Positions 25,976 through 34,066 of a DNA stretch of 64,000 nucleotides are shown here, in pieces. Location: contig QNGA01000001.1 in NCBI GenBank assembly GCA_003298465.1, positions 1,612,001 through 1,676,000 on the forward strand. Reading direction: 5' to 3'. The position numbers and the translations under genes are program-made. The DNA is from a halophilic archaeon (GTDB taxonomy: Archaea > Halobacteriota > Halobacteria > Halobacteriales > Haladaptataceae). Under the pieces are notes generated by a model that was not told the origin of the DNA, did not search any database, and was given only the letters and a program-made list of their open reading frames with translations. Within the stretch, counting starts at the first letter, position 1; each line of letters begins with the position of its first letter.

Positions 25976-27743
25976 GCGACTCGACCCCGTCGACGTCGTC
26001 ACCGTCGGCGCGGGATGGACGGGCGGCATCGTCGCGAAGGAACTCGCGGAGGACGGCAAGCAGGTCGTCAGCATCGAGCGCGGGCGCGAGCGGAGCCCCG
26101 ACGACTACCTCACGATGCACAACGAGCTGCGGTACGCGCTCCGCTACGAGATGTTCCAGGACCTCTCGAAAGGAACGCTGACGTTCCGGCTCGACCCCGA
26201 CGACGAGGCGCTTCCCATGCGCCAGCTCGGATCGTTCCTGCCGGGGAAGGGCGTCGGCGGAGCGGGCGTCCACTGGAACGGCCAGACGTGGCGGTTCCTG
26301 CCGTACGACTTCCAGATACGGTCCGAGACGCTCGACCGGTACGGGCCGGAGAAGATTCCCGACGACATGCTGCTCCAGAACTGGGGCATCACGTACGAGG
26401 AACTCCGTCCATACTACCGGGAGTTCGAGAAGATGACCGGCATCTCGGGGAACGCCGGCAACATCGAAGGCAACATCCAGGACGAGGGGAACCCGTTCGA
26501 GGGACCGCGCAAGATAGACTTCCCGACCGAGGCGATGATAACGACGCCGGTCCTGGAGCGGTTCATGGACGCCGCGGCGAGTCAGGGCAACCACCCGTTC
26601 ATGGCCCCGTCCGCCAACCTCTCGGAACCGTACACGAACCCCGACGGTGTCGCCCGGGGACCGTGTCAGTACTGCGGGTACTGCGAGCGGTTCGGCTGCG
26701 AGTGGGGCGCGAAGGCCGACCCGACCGTGACCGTCCTTCCCGTCGCCGAGGAGACGGGGAACTTCGAACTCCGGACCCACTGCGACGTGCGCAGGCTGCA
26801 GTACGACGAACAACAGGGTCGCGTCACCGGCGTGAAGTACGTCGACACCCGCGACAACACGGTGTACATCCAGCCGGCGGAGACCGTCGCACTCACGGCG
26901 TACGCGCTCTGGAACGTGAAGTTACTCCTACTGTCCGGTATCGGGGAGCCGTACGACCCGGAGAACCCCGAGGACAGCGGTAACGTCGGGAAGAACTACT
27001 GCTACCAGAACTTCGGCGGGAGCGCAGCGGGCTTTTTCGACGACGAAGAGTGGAACCTGTACATGGGCGCGGGCGCGCTCGGCGCGGCCGCCGACGACTG
27101 GAACGGCGACAACTTCGACCACAGCGACCTCGACTTCATCCACGGCGGCAACATCGCCATCACCCAGACCGGCAAGCGACCCATCGCGAACAACGCCTCG
27201 CCGCCGGACCTCGACCGGAGCTGGGGGTCGGAGTTCAAGCGCGCCAGCCTGAAGTACCACAACAGCTCCGTCGGCATCGCCGCGCAGGGCGCCGTCATGC
27301 CGCACCGGACGAACTACCTCGACCTGGACCCGAACTACACCGACCAGTGGGGCGACCCGCTGCTCAGGATGACGTTCGACTGGACCGAGAACGACAAGAA
27401 GCTCGCCGAGTTCGAGGGCGAGCGCTGCGCCGAAATCATGGAGGCGATGAATCCGACGAAGATGCAGGTAAGCAAGACGGTCGTCGGTCAGAACGAGAAC
27501 TACGACATCCGGCCGTACCAGTCGACGCACAACACCGGCGGCGCGATAATGGGTCCGAACAGCGATATCTCGGTCGTCAACTCGTATCTCCAGTGCTGGG
27601 ACGCCGAGAACCTGTTCATCCCGGGCGCGTCGGCGTTCGCCCACAACAGCGGTTACAATCCCACGGGCACCGTCGGCGCACTGGCGTACCGGGCTGCGGA
27701 CGGTATGAAGCAGTACTTCAAGCGCCCGCGGATGCTCGACTGA
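25968..27743 (+). CDS. GMC oxidoreductase, gluconate dehydrogenase large-subunit type
   Basis: The 591-residue flavoprotein starts at ATG 25968, inside the end of the subunit 3 gene. FAD binding is shown by VVTVGAGWTGGIVAKELAED and the GKGVGGAGVHWNG motif. A Cys cluster (CQYCGYCERFGCEWGAKADP) resembles that of the gluconate/2-keto-gluconate dehydrogenase group. C-terminal catalytic His/Asn lie in STHNTGGAIMG and HNSGYNPTGTVGALAYR. It has no signal of its own and probably rides out with the Tat-bearing small subunit. The usual cytochrome c subunit is absent; a blue-copper protein lies just downstream. Confidence 0.92.
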   Translation: MAERLDPVDVVTVGAGWTGGIVAKELAEDGKQVVSIERGRERSPDDYLTMHNELRYALRYEMFQDLSKGTLTFRLDPDDEALPMRQLGSFLPGKGVGGAGVHWNGQTWRFLPYDFQIRSETLDRYGPEKIPDDMLLQNWGITYEELRPYYREFEKMTGISGNAGNIEGNIQDEGNPFEGPRKIDFPTEAMITTPVLERFMDAAASQGNHPFMAPSANLSEPYTNPDGVARGPCQYCGYCERFGCEWGAKADPTVTVLPVAEETGNFELRTHCDVRRLQYDEQQGRVTGVKYVDTRDNTVYIQPAETVALTAYALWNVKLLLLSGIGEPYDPENPEDSGNVGKNYCYQNFGGSAAGFFDDEEWNLYMGAGALGAAADDWNGDNFDHSDLDFIHGGNIAITQTGKRPIANNASPPDLDRSWGSEFKRASLKYHNSSVGIAAQGAVMPHRTNYLDLDPNYTDQWGDPLLRMTFDWTENDKKLAEFEGERCAEIMEAMNPTKMQVSKTVVGQNENYDIRPYQSTHNTGGAIMGPNSDISVVNSYLQCWDAENLFIPGASAFAHNSGYNPTGTVGALAYRAADGMKQYFKRPRMLD

Positions 27744-27800
27744 GAAGTTTCTATTTCGAACACTGCTTTTCTGGAAACTATTTTCTCTCGAAAATTGGGT
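27744..27800 (+). terminator. T-rich transcript end after the GMC gene
   Basis: Runs TTTC, CTTTTC and ATTTTC follow the stop within 45 bases, as at archaeal T-tract terminators. There is no strong hairpin. Confidence 0.5.
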
Positions 27801-27924
27801 AGTCGTCTCTTTTACTCCGGCCGAAGTCGCCTGTCATCTCCGTCGTCGAACCGGGCGTCACCGCTCTCGACCGACGGGCGACGGAATCGACGGTTTAGCT
27901 ACCGTCGGACGCGTCTCCGTTGGT

Positions 27925-28530
27925 TTAGTTGCCGCCACCGCCGCCCCCACCGTCCTGAATCTCCACGTCGCCGACCATCGTCGTCGGGTGGATGGTGCAG
28001 ATGTACGTGGCGATATCCGACGTGGCGACGAACCGCAGCGTCTGGGTTGCCCCCTGCTCCGAGAGGTTGTCGGTCACCGGAATCGCGTCGTCCGGCGGGG
28101 TGACCGTCTCGGCGGTGGTCTGGGTGGCGGTACCCTCCGTGGTCGTCGTCTGGGTGGTCGTCGTCTGGGTACCGGCGGTGCCGGTCTGGACGTCCGGGAA
28201 GATGACCGGGAGATTGTTCCCCTGTTCGTCCTGGAGCGCCCAGTTGTGGGGCTGGCCGTCGAGGTTCTCCCACGTCACCTCGTACACCCGCCCGGCCTGG
28301 AGCTGTAGCGTCGGATTCTCCTGGTCGGCGATGCGCTGCGGTTCGCGCCCGATCCACGCCTCTACCCGCCCGCCGAATCGGAACGACGTCGCGGGTTCCT
28401 GTTGCGCGGTCGGCGTTGTCGTCTGCTGTGCGGCCGACACCGCGGAGAGTCCGAACACGGAACCTCCGGCGACCGCGAGGAAGCGCCTGCGTGACTGGCT
28501 ACTACCGGAACGTGAGTTCTCGTCTCTCAT
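27925..28530 (-). CDS. Tat-exported blue-copper (cupredoxin) protein
   Basis: The 201-residue precursor has the Tat motif SRRRFLAVAGGSVFGLSAVSA. Type 1 copper ligands can be read as His95 (GQPHNWAL), Cys178, His181 and Met185 (YICTIHPTTMVG), a C-x2-H-x3-M loop. Between the first His and the Cys loop lies a Thr/Gln run (about residues 115-145) inserted as a flexible linker. A Gly tail (GGGGGGGN) ends the protein. It should carry one electron on the outer face of the membrane and is convergent with the dehydrogenase operon, a possible electron acceptor for it. Confidence 0.85.
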   Translation of the reverse strand: MRDENSRSGSSQSRRRFLAVAGGSVFGLSAVSAAQQTTTPTAQQEPATSFRFGGRVEAWIGREPQRIADQENPTLQLQAGRVYEVTWENLDGQPHNWALQDEQGNNLPVIFPDVQTGTAGTQTTTTQTTTTEGTATQTTAETVTPPDDAIPVTDNLSEQGATQTLRFVATSDIATYICTIHPTTMVGDVEIQDGGGGGGGN

Positions 28531-28668
28531 CTCAGAACACCACAGTCGAGAACCACCGACGGGACAATAAACGAGGGCTATCGTTCGGAGAGTAATCGAG
28601 CGGACGAACGACGAAACTCACGTTTCGAACGGGTAAGCGGTCGATAACGCCGCCCGTCGGTCTGAGGT

Positions 28669-28720
28669 GGTACGAGACGATTGGGGCGACGGTACGAGAC
28701 GATTGGATCGGCGGTACGAG
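28669..28720. repeat. Two and a part copies of a 22-base direct repeat
   Basis: Copies start at 28669, 28691 and 28713 (the third only 8 bases), each opening GGTACGAGACGATTGG or a variant. They lie immediately 3' of the orc1/cdc6 gene, between it and the promoter of the cupredoxin gene. Confidence 0.65.
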
Positions 28721-28733
28721 TCGCCCGTTGCGG

Positions 28734-29948
28734 TCAGACGTACCCCTTGACACTGGTGTGAACGCCCATCGCCTCAAGGGTCTCTTCGAGCGCGTCCAGG
28801 ACGACCGCGAGGTCCTGCTGGAGGGCGTACTCGCGGTACTTCCCGCCCGCGGAGCCCTCGTTTATCTCGCTGACGGTGAGGATACCGAGCATCGCGAGGT
28901 CGTCGAGGTGTTCGCGGAGCCAGCGCGCCGTCAGCGTCTCGCGCTGGGCGGCCTCCGAGAGGGCCTTGTACCGGGAGTAGATCTCGCGGGAGCGCGCCGG
29001 CGTCTCGTCCTCGGCTTCGAGCGTCGCCAGCGCGTAGACGACCAGGCGCTCGTGGTCGTTCAGGTCCGCGATGCCGCGCGCGACCTGCTCGCGTTCCAGC
29101 AGGTCCCGACCGCGACGGACGTGTTCCTCCGTCACCTGTTCGGCGTTCTCCTCCCGGGCGAGGTCGCCCGCCTTCATCAGCAGGTCGAGCGCCTTGCGGG
29201 CGTCGCCGGACTCCTGGGCACCGAACGCCGCACAGAGCGGGATGACGTCCTCCGAGAGCACGTCGTCCTTGAACGCGACTTCCTTGCGCTGTTCGAGGAC
29301 GGCTCGAAGTTCGTTGGCGTCGTACGTCGAGAAGGAGATGGAGCGTTCACAGAGCGACGACCGGACCTTCGGCGAGAGGCTGTCCCGGAACGTGAGGTCG
29401 TTGCTGATGCCGATGAGACCGATTCTGGCCTCGGTGATGTTCTCGTTCTCCCGGGCGCGCGAGAGCTGGTAGAGGATGCTGTCGTCCTTGAGGTGGTCGA
29501 TCTCGTCCAGCACGAGCAGGATGATGCCCCCGTGGTCGTCGAGTTCGTCCCACATCAGTTCGTACACCTGCGAGCGCGAGTACCCCGTCTCGCTGATGCG
29601 GTTGGCGGGGTCCCGGAGCATGTTGACGAGGTGGCTCGCGACCCGGTAGCTCGAGTTGAGACCGTCGCAGTTGACGAGTTCGGTCACCACGTCGAGGTCG
29701 TCGTACTGTTCGGCGTTGTCCGACAGCTTGTCGAGCAGGAACCGCGTCGCGGCCGTCTTCCCGACCCCCGCCTTCCCGTAGAGGAAGATGTTGTCCGGCT
29801 GTTCCCCGTAGATAGCCGGCTGGAGCGCGCCGTGGTACTCGTCCAGTTCGTCGTCGCGTCCGACGAGCGTGTCCGGCGTGTAGTCGTCCAGCAGTGCTTC
29901 CCGGTTCTTGTAGGGAGAGTGCTCTCGAACGAATTCGAACGAACCCAT
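28734..29948 (-). CDS. orc1/cdc6: Orc1/Cdc6 replication initiator
   Basis: The 404-residue AAA+ protein has Walker A GKAGVGKT (about 58-65), Walker B LLVLDEID (144-151), a sensor 1 IGLIGISNDLTFRDSL and the sensor 2/lid region around DARKALDLLMKAG. The last ~110 residues form a winged-helix DNA-binding domain. It should bind origin-recognition boxes and load MCM. It lies at the left of a long non-coding stretch full of ORB-like repeats, its expected target. Which of the several haloarchaeal Orc paralogues this is cannot be told. Confidence 0.93.
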   Translation of the reverse strand: MGSFEFVREHSPYKNREALLDDYTPDTLVGRDDELDEYHGALQPAIYGEQPDNIFLYGKAGVGKTAATRFLLDKLSDNAEQYDDLDVVTELVNCDGLNSSYRVASHLVNMLRDPANRISETGYSRSQVYELMWDELDDHGGIILLVLDEIDHLKDDSILYQLSRARENENITEARIGLIGISNDLTFRDSLSPKVRSSLCERSISFSTYDANELRAVLEQRKEVAFKDDVLSEDVIPLCAAFGAQESGDARKALDLLMKAGDLAREENAEQVTEEHVRRGRDLLEREQVARGIADLNDHERLVVYALATLEAEDETPARSREIYSRYKALSEAAQRETLTARWLREHLDDLAMLGILTVSEINEGSAGGKYREYALQQDLAVVLDALEETLEAMGVHTSVKGYV

Positions 29949-29983
29949 TACCTGGGCGGAAACGGGGGACGCTCATAACGGTT

Positions 29984-30003
29984 CCGAACCACCCGTTCCG
30001 CTG
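29984..30003 (-). repeat. ORB-like element A
   Basis: On the minus strand this reads CAGCGGAACGGGTGGTTCGG, in the same orientation as B and C, 36 bases upstream of the orc1 ATG. Confidence 0.6.
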
Positions 30004-30134
30004 ATTCCGCTGATTCGTGTGTGTCAGACGGTGCGCCGACGGCGGGCGGGACGGAGAATCACTTCCCGCACCGGTGGATGCGGGTTCCGTCGGCCGACGC
30101 CGACGCACGCCCGATGCCGATGCACGCCCGATAG

Positions 30135-30188
30135 CGACGGCCCGACCGATGGTGATGGCCCGACCGATGGCGATGGTTCGACCAATGG
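30135..30188. repeat. Three 18-base tandem repeats inside the origin region
   Basis: Units at 30135, 30153 and 30171 follow the form CGACGGCCCGACCGATGG with two to five changes. They are in the left arm of the origin region and do not code. Confidence 0.75.
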
Positions 30189-30450
30189 CGAGATACTGGG
30201 CGACGTTAACGCACGACATATATCCGTGTACGACCGATGATCCGTACATGACCGATATCCGCGCATCGACCGACATCGACGCACGGCCAGTCTCCACCCA
30301 TCGACCGACGTCGACAAACTGACTCACGCCGGTGAATTCACCGACGTCGGCACGGTGACCCCACGTCGACGTACTGACCCTCGTCGACCGAGACTGCCGA
30401 ACGTTCGGCGGACTGTGTCGCAAGGGAGGCACGAATCTAAGGTACTTCGG

Positions 30451-30472
30451 AGACACACCACCCGTTCGTCTG
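30451..30472 (-). repeat. ORB-like element B
   Basis: On the minus strand it begins CAGACGAACGGGTGGTGTG and is preceded by ACTGGAAA, giving the longer GGAAA form seen in some archaeal ORBs. Confidence 0.65.
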
Positions 30473-30508
30473 TTTCCAGTGATTCGTCTGAAGCTATGAT
30501 TTAAAAGA

Positions 30509-30532
30509 CACCCCCACCCCTTCGTTCCGCTG
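30509..30532 (-). repeat. ORB-like element C
   Basis: On the minus strand it begins CAGCGGAACGAAGGGGTGGG; 22 of its 24 bases agree with element D, which stands on the other strand 213 bases away. It faces the AT-rich core. Confidence 0.75.
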
Positions 30533-30554
30533 TGTGTGGCGAGTAAGGAGAGGT

Positions 30555-30666
30555 GGGAATAGATATGGCGACTTTGTAGTAGAAACTTTGAAGGGACCAC
30601 CCAGAAAACAGTATCCGCAAACTAGTCGAAAAAGACTATTTCAGCTATTTAGTCGGGAGATAAACC
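30555..30666. other. AT-rich core of the origin (possible unwinding element)
   Basis: This interval is clearly richer in A and T than its surroundings and lies between the inverted elements C and D. It includes the small inverted repeat AGTCGAAAAAGACT near 30624. Confidence 0.6.
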
Positions 30667-30745
30667 GAGACGCTCGGTCGTCTCACGCGAACGGTTCCTG
30701 ACGCCGCCGACCTCCCGTTGGCCTCCCCACTACGACTCACGAAGA

Positions 30746-30769
30746 CAGAGGAACGACGGGGTGGGGGTG
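30746..30769 (+). repeat. ORB-like element D
   Basis: It begins CAGAGGAACGACGGGGTGGG, with a preceding GAAGA shared exactly by E and F over 19 bases. A TCTTAAAAC stretch follows. Confidence 0.75.
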
Positions 30770-30921
30770 CTCTTAAAACACCACAAACAGCGGAAACTTA
30801 GGAAACGGTAGTGGCGCGCTGGAACGCCGCTCGTTCGCCGGCAAGACGTTCGGGGTATCGACGGACGCTGGTCGAGAAAGGCCCGGACGCGGTCCAGCGT
30901 CCGCGACCGGCCTCTCGAAGA

Positions 30922-30942
30922 CAGAGGAACGACGGTGTGTGC
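30922..30942 (+). repeat. ORB-like element E
   Basis: It begins CAGAGGAACGACGG like D and F, but the G-run is broken (TGTGTGC), so it may be a weaker site. Confidence 0.65.
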
Positions 30943-31136
30943 GAACCGTCGGCTAGCCACGCCGTCCGAACCGGCGTCGAAGTGACGGACGGTGAGGTCG
31001 TCGGAGGGGTCGACGGCAAAGTGGTCGCCGTCGGAGCGACTGACGACAGAGCGGTCGACAGTCGCCAATCGGCCCGCGTTCGAGACCACGGCGTGTCGGT
31101 CCGAGGAACCGCCACGGTCGGCGGAAGCGACGCGAA

Positions 31137-31172
31137 CGGCCGAGACGCTACGGTCGGCCGAGACGCTACGGT
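31137..31172. repeat. Perfect 18-base tandem duplication
   Basis: CGGCCGAGACGCTACGGT occurs twice without a change at 31137 and 31155, in the right arm of the origin region. Confidence 0.85.
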
Positions 31173-31229
31173 CGGCCCTGCTGACGGTGCGGTCCCGGGG
31201 ACGACGGGGGTCCGCGTCCGCCAGGAAGA

Positions 31230-31253
31230 CAGAGGAACGACGGGGTGGGGTGG
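31230..31253 (+). repeat. ORB-like element F
   Basis: It begins CAGAGGAACGACGGGGTGGG and, with its leading GAAGA, matches D over 25 bases. Confidence 0.75.
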
Positions 31254-31383
31254 TTGGCGAGCGACGGAAACGAGGGCGTGAGACGAGCGATCGAACCCAA
31301 ACGAGAGTGTGAACGAACGACCGAACTCAGATGGGAGCGTGAGACGGGTGAGAGAAAACGACGGTCCGCGCGGCGGTCGCCGG

Positions 31384-32814
31384 TTAGAGGATGATGCTCT
31401 TCTGGCGGACCATCTCCTCGATGGTCAGGTGGAGGCCCTGCCGACCGATGCCGGAGGCCTTGTTGCCGCCGAAGGGGATGTCGCCGATGCCGTGACTTGG
31501 CGCGCCGTTGATGCGGACCGCGCCGGCGTCGAGTTCGTCGGCCATGCGGCGCGCGCGGTCGTAGTCCGACGTGAACACGGCGGCGTCGAGCGCGAGGTCG
31601 CCGCGGTTCGACACCTCGATGGCTTCCTCCTCGCTCTCGAAGGTCGTCACCGCCGCGACGGGACCGAACTGCTCCTCGTGGACGATGCGGGCGTCCTGCG
31701 GAACGTTCGCCAGCAGCGTCGGTTCGAAGAACTGTCCGTCGCGCTCGCCGCCGCGCACGAGGTCCGCACCCCTCTCGACGGCGTCCTCGACGAGTTCCTC
31801 GACCCACTCGGCCTGGTCCTCGCTGATGAGCGGCCCCATCTGGGTCTCCTCGTCGAAGAGGTCGCCGACGACCCAGCTGTCGACCTCGGCTTCGAGACGC
31901 TCGACGACCTCGTCGTGGACGTCTTCGTGGGCGACGACCCGGCTCACGGCCGAGCATCGCTGGCCGGCGTACTTGAACGACCCCTTCGCACAGGCGCCGG
32001 CGACGTCCGAGAGGTCGGCGTCGGGGAACGTGACCGCGGGCGCGTTGCCGCCGAGTTCCATGTGGAGGTTGACCATGCCGCTCTCGCGGGCGACGTGCTT
32101 GCCGGCCGCGCTGCTGCCGGTCATCGTGACCATGTTGATGCGGTCGTCGCCGACGAGCAGATCGCCGATGGCGCTCGCGCGGCCGGGGACGAAGTTGAAC
32201 GCGCCCGTCGGGAGGTCCAGGTTCGAGACGACGTCAGCGAGGATGGCGGCGCTCACGGGCGTCTTGCTCGCGGGCTTGAGGATGACCGAGTTCCCGGCCG
32301 CGAGCGCGGGCGCGACCTCAAGCGCGGTGGTCGAGAGGGGGTAGTTGTACGGCGTGATGGCCAGGACGGTGCCGATGGGTTCGGGTTTGACGATGGCCTC
32401 CCAGCCCTCGTGTCCGCTGGTCGTCCCCTGACGGAACTCGCCCTTGAGGTCGCGGGCTTCCTCGGCGGCGCGGCGGAACCGCTCGGCGGCGCTGTCGACC
32501 TCGCCGCGCGCGCTGGAGATCGGCTTGCCGGCCTCGCGGACGATGACCTCCGCGAGTTCGTCCTTTCGCTCCAGCAGTTCGTCGGCGATGGTCTCGACCC
32601 ACTCGACGCGCTGGGGGATGGTCGTCTCGCGCATCTCCGCCTGCGCTCGCTGGGCGGCCTCCAGCGCTGCGTCGGCCTGCTCACCGTCAGCCGCGGCGAC
32701 TTCCGCGAACACGCCGCCGTCGGCGAGGTCGGTTACTTCGAGGACATCGTCGGCGTCGCGCCACTCGCCGTCGACGTAGAGCTGTTCCCGCCGGTGGATC
32801 GGTCGTTGTGACAT
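31384..32814 (-). CDS. NAD(P)-dependent aldehyde dehydrogenase
   Basis: The 476-residue enzyme has the ALDH catalytic pair Glu253 (HMELGGNAP) and Cys287 (AGQRCSA), the Asn of ITPYNYPLSTT and the cofactor loop FTGSSAAGK-like (VTMTGSSAAGKH). The overall pattern is near the lactaldehyde/glyceraldehyde-3-phosphate (GapN-like) branch, so phosphate-free aldehydes or semialdehydes are likely substrates; that choice is uncertain. Its 3' end borders the candidate origin, and its promoter lies in the non-coding stretch after 32814. Confidence 0.9.
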   Translation of the reverse strand: MSQRPIHRREQLYVDGEWRDADDVLEVTDLADGGVFAEVAAADGEQADAALEAAQRAQAEMRETTIPQRVEWVETIADELLERKDELAEVIVREAGKPISSARGEVDSAAERFRRAAEEARDLKGEFRQGTTSGHEGWEAIVKPEPIGTVLAITPYNYPLSTTALEVAPALAAGNSVILKPASKTPVSAAILADVVSNLDLPTGAFNFVPGRASAIGDLLVGDDRINMVTMTGSSAAGKHVARESGMVNLHMELGGNAPAVTFPDADLSDVAGACAKGSFKYAGQRCSAVSRVVAHEDVHDEVVERLEAEVDSWVVGDLFDEETQMGPLISEDQAEWVEELVEDAVERGADLVRGGERDGQFFEPTLLANVPQDARIVHEEQFGPVAAVTTFESEEEAIEVSNRGDLALDAAVFTSDYDRARRMADELDAGAVRINGAPSHGIGDIPFGGNKASGIGRQGLHLTIEEMVRQKSIIL

Positions 32815-33278
32815 ACTTCGACTTTGGTGCCCCTGCGGTAAATCATTTACTCACAATCGGATTAATGCTCGTTCCTGTACCCGGGTCTGGTCGAAAACCC
32901 TCCTCGCACGGACGGGTCGAGAACTCCCACCTCCGAGCCGAACGCCGAGCGGTTCCCATCGATACGCTCGGAGCCGACGGACGGTCAGGCCGAAGTCGGA
33001 ATACCGTCTCCCGTCCCCGAGTCGGGTCACTGTCGCCCCCTTTCGTCTCGGGCCCGAGTTCTACGGGCAAGGACCTCGTTTTCCGCTATCGCGGTCGTGT
33101 CGTTCGAGGTCGCACGGACGAAAAAGCGTGACGGGCACGACGCGACGGAGAAGACGTGAAGGGAGCGGCGTAACGGACAGGACGTGCCGGGTGCGACGTG
33201 ACGAACCCGGTCCGATTATTGGCGACGATAATCTGAGTGAGACATTTATACGAGCTACGGAAACTCACGGTAGAGGAG
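32815..33278. other. Divergent intergenic stretch with no gene seen
   Basis: No coding frame has haloarchaeal character. It should hold both promoters. The TATA-like ATTTATA at about 33244 lies 30 bases before the ATG of the next gene. A series of short GACGTG/GACGCGACG-type near-repeats fills 33124-33210. Confidence 0.6.
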
Positions 33279-34049
33279 ATGGTCTCGAACGTCCGGACGG
33301 CCCCGGGAGTCATCGAACGAAACGACGGCAGGCACGACTACCTGCTCCACGAGGGCGAGCGATATCTCCTGTCGCTCTCGGAGGTGGGCCGGAACGTCAT
33401 CGCGCTCTCGGAGGCAGGACTGGACGCCGACTCCCTCTCGGCAGTGCCGGACGAGCGAGCGCGCGAGGCCGTCGACGAGCGGACGGAAGCGTACGCGGCG
33501 GCGCTCGACGCTATCAACGACCACTACTTCGATGCCAGAGCGTTCGAGGAGGACGCTCGCGGCAAGTTCCACAGGTACGACTCGACGGTCGAACGGAACC
33601 TGCGGTCGACGGTCGCCGAGGAAGCCTCCGCCTGCGTCGAGGACCTCCGGCGGCTACTGGACGCACACGACGCGCTCGTCGACGCCCTCGAATCGGCGGG
33701 GTTCGTGGACCGCGACGAACGCCTGGAGACGGTCGCGTCGCGCAACACCGGCCGGGCCGTCCGGGAGGGGTGGTATCCGGTGGTCCGGGCGTACGACCTC
33801 GCGCTGAATCCGGGCAAACGCATCGCGGAAGGGAAAAAGCGCAGGCGACAGCGCCTGTACGGCCAGTCAGACCTGCCGGGCGTCGCCGGACTGCTCGACT
33901 CGGCGCTGTTCGAACGGTTGACCCGCGACGACCTCGACCGCCTGCGAGCGTTCGATACCTGCGCGCCAGAGGACGCCCTGCGGGTTTCGAGCCGACTCGT
34001 CGAACGTCACCGGTGGCTGCTGGCGGAGACCGGCCGGCGGCGTCAGTGA
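33279..34049 (+). CDS. Helical cytoplasmic protein, unknown function
   Basis: This is 256 residues from ATG 33279, which lies 30 bases after a TATA-like element and so fits a leaderless transcript. The protein is helical and charged, with no signal or membrane segment. It has two amphipathic blocks: one opening with GERYLLSLSEVGRNVIALSE, the other with a basic stretch GKRIAEGKKRRRQRLYGQSD. I do not recognise the family. The start, length and codon use are those of a real gene. Confidence 0.75.
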   Translation: MVSNVRTAPGVIERNDGRHDYLLHEGERYLLSLSEVGRNVIALSEAGLDADSLSAVPDERAREAVDERTEAYAAALDAINDHYFDARAFEEDARGKFHRYDSTVERNLRSTVAEEASACVEDLRRLLDAHDALVDALESAGFVDRDERLETVASRNTGRAVREGWYPVVRAYDLALNPGKRIAEGKKRRRQRLYGQSDLPGVAGLLDSALFERLTRDDLDRLRAFDTCAPEDALRVSSRLVERHRWLLAETGRRRQ

Positions 34050-34066
34050 ACCCGACTCGCGTCCAC

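Larger units (their letters stand above)
29949..31383. other. Candidate replication origin (oriC), non-coding
   Basis: This 1.4-kb stretch between orc1/cdc6 and the aldehyde dehydrogenase gene contains no credible gene; its open frames are Arg-rich and unlike the acidic proteins around them. It carries six ORB-like elements, three pointing left (29984, 30451, 30509) and three pointing right (30746, 30922, 31230), with a lower-GC core between the two sets (about 30555-30665). ORB elements with a G-run, flanking an AT-rich unwinding element beside an orc gene, are the standard haloarchaeal origin design. The ORB assignment is by motif resemblance. Confidence 0.82.

Noticed and set aside
30017..30322. 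Open frames over the 18-base tandem repeats
   Set aside because: Frame openness follows from the repeat unit; no start signal and no conserved character.
30135..31172. Possible CRISPR array from short repeats
   Set aside because: Repeats are directly adjacent without spacers and number only two or three.
30811..31281. Open frame of 156 codons in the origin region
   Set aside because: Low acidic content, repeats and no start context; the stretch is better explained as origin DNA.
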